NCBI GenBank assembly: GCA_017935185.1
Contig: JAGBIC010000024.1
Span: 1-64,000 of the forward strand
Direction of reading: 5' to 3'
From: Alistipes sp.
GTDB taxonomy: Bacteria > Bacteroidota > Bacteroidia > Bacteroidales > Rikenellaceae
Length of the DNA: 64,000 nt
Part shown: in pieces, positions 63,492 to 64,000 of the stretch
Layout: the number at the start of each line of letters is the position of its first letter
Numbering within the stretch: position 1 is the first letter of the stretch
Translations under genes and position numbers: made by a program
The notes under the pieces: model-generated
Told to the model about the DNA's origin: nothing
What the model saw: only the letters and a program-made list of their open reading frames with translations
Database searches by the model: none

Positions 63492-64000
63492 ATGATATAT
63501 CTCTTCTTTGCAATATGGCTCATTGTTGCTGCCGGCACTTTTTTCGCCCGTAGTCGCCGCACCGTGCATATAATGTGCGGATTGTATATAGCAACACATT
63601 TAGCCTTCCTTATCAAACTATTTTTAGGAGGTGACTACCTCTCAACATCCGGCGAATTTTTCACATTCGATGAGGCGGGAGCGCTATTCTACGTTTTGCT
63701 GGCGATTGTATCAACATATGTTATCATCCACTCGGTAGAGTATCTCAAGGATGATAAAATCGAGAACTATCGCACATATTTTGCACTGCTGCTGTTACTA
63801 ATTACCGCAATTACGGGTGTATATTTTGCAAACAACATTGCCGTTACATGGATTTTGCTTGAGACTACCACATTGTGCGGAGCAGGAATTTTGTATCACC
63901 GCCATTCGAAAGACACCCTCGAAGCCACTTGGAAATATCTGTTTGTATGTTCTACGGGTATCGCCATCGCCTACCTCGGAATCCTTTTGCTTTGCGCCGC
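63492..64000 (+). CDS. hyfF: hydrogenase-4 component F-like, cut by window edge
   Basis: About 169 residues are visible, beginning MIYLFFAIWLIVAAGTFF. Several hydrophobic segments and a TWILLETTTLCGAGILYH segment resemble the early part of NuoL/M/N-type HyfF. The start lies four bases after hyfE. The rest of the gene and any catalytic subunits lie beyond the window. Confidence 0.75.
   Translation, partial: MIYLFFAIWLIVAAGTFFARSRRTVHIMCGLYIATHLAFLIKLFLGGDYLSTSGEFFTFDEAGALFYVLLAIVSTYVIIHSVEYLKDDKIENYRTYFALLLLLITAITGVYFANNIAVTWILLETTTLCGAGILYHRHSKDTLEATWKYLFVCSTGIAIAYLGILLLCA

Noticed and set aside
1..64000. tRNA, rRNA, CRISPR arrays, insertion sequences, prophage
   Set aside because: I saw no cloverleaf-like or rRNA sequence in the intergenic gaps, no regularly spaced direct repeats, and no transposase or integrase. 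A dedicated scan would be needed for certainty on small RNAs.

Overview
The window looks like chromosomal core genome from a Bacteroidales bacterium of moderate GC. Four things support this. Many genes are preceded by the Bacteroidetes sigma-AB -7 element (TAnnTTTG), often with a TTG/TTTG element 19-20 bases upstream. There are many exported lipoproteins with Bacteroidales-like lipoboxes. The gene neighbourhoods rsfS-ftsH-cdsA-psd, tig-clpP-clpX and the GNAT-argGCDBEH cluster are typical of the group. An exported M49 peptidase carries the HECLGH zinc motif known from Bacteroides thetaiotaomicron. MqnC (futalosine menaquinone route), an AckA-Ptb pair and Hyf-type hydrogenase membrane genes suggest a lineage other than classical Bacteroides, perhaps Rikenellaceae-like. 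That placement is inference. I saw no rRNA, tRNA, CRISPR array, insertion sequence or prophage.

Layout. Positions 1-2,723: the 3' part of rplU, then a divergent three-gene operon (degenerate receiver, membrane HEAT-type protein, GT2-like protein). 2,771-9,607: cysQ, an exported dipeptidyl peptidase III, panC-panD-DUF456, and a lipoprotein with a GH99/GH71-like and CBM9-like architecture. 9,614-13,210 (minus): HAD phosphatase, CLC channel and trpS, divergent from oxyR. 14,559-19,994: rsfS-ftsH-cdsA-psd-AI-2E transporter-stand-alone riboflavin kinase. 20,068-25,715 (minus): yidC, pyrG and a DUF349 protein. 25,845-32,138: an OmpR-type regulator with an M64 peptidase, ackA-ptb, aroQ and a polysaccharide flippase. 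32,198-39,314 (minus): the arginine operon, divergent from argR at 39,630 with palindromic candidate ARG boxes between. 40,147-47,227 (minus): hpt-queE-ftsB, tkt, tig and clpP-clpX. 47,311-53,432 (minus): a compact operon of glutaminyl cyclase, homocysteine methyltransferase, M20 hydrolase, RNase R and MqnC. 53,714-59,134 (minus): two M3 peptidase lipoproteins and a GH43 enzyme. 59,185-64,000: rsmE, then hyfB-hyfC-hyfE-hyfF running off the window edge.

Genes that work together. ArgR and the arg cluster form a self-contained regulon that lacks an ornithine-type carbamoyltransferase gene here. Tig, ClpP and ClpX serve protein folding and turnover, as does FtsH at the membrane. Exported peptidases M49, M64 and M3 (two copies), plus glutaminyl cyclase, suggest peptide use in the envelope. 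MqnC and the Hyf module relate to quinone- and hydrogen-linked energy metabolism, and AckA-Ptb to acyl-phosphate fermentation.

The most striking observation is in CTP synthase (22,024-23,667). The synthetase domain looks intact, but the glutaminase catalytic Cys is Gly and the catalytic His is Asn, which predicts an ammonia-dependent enzyme. The degenerate receiver/HEAT/GT2 operon and the dense ArgR operator region are the next most interesting.
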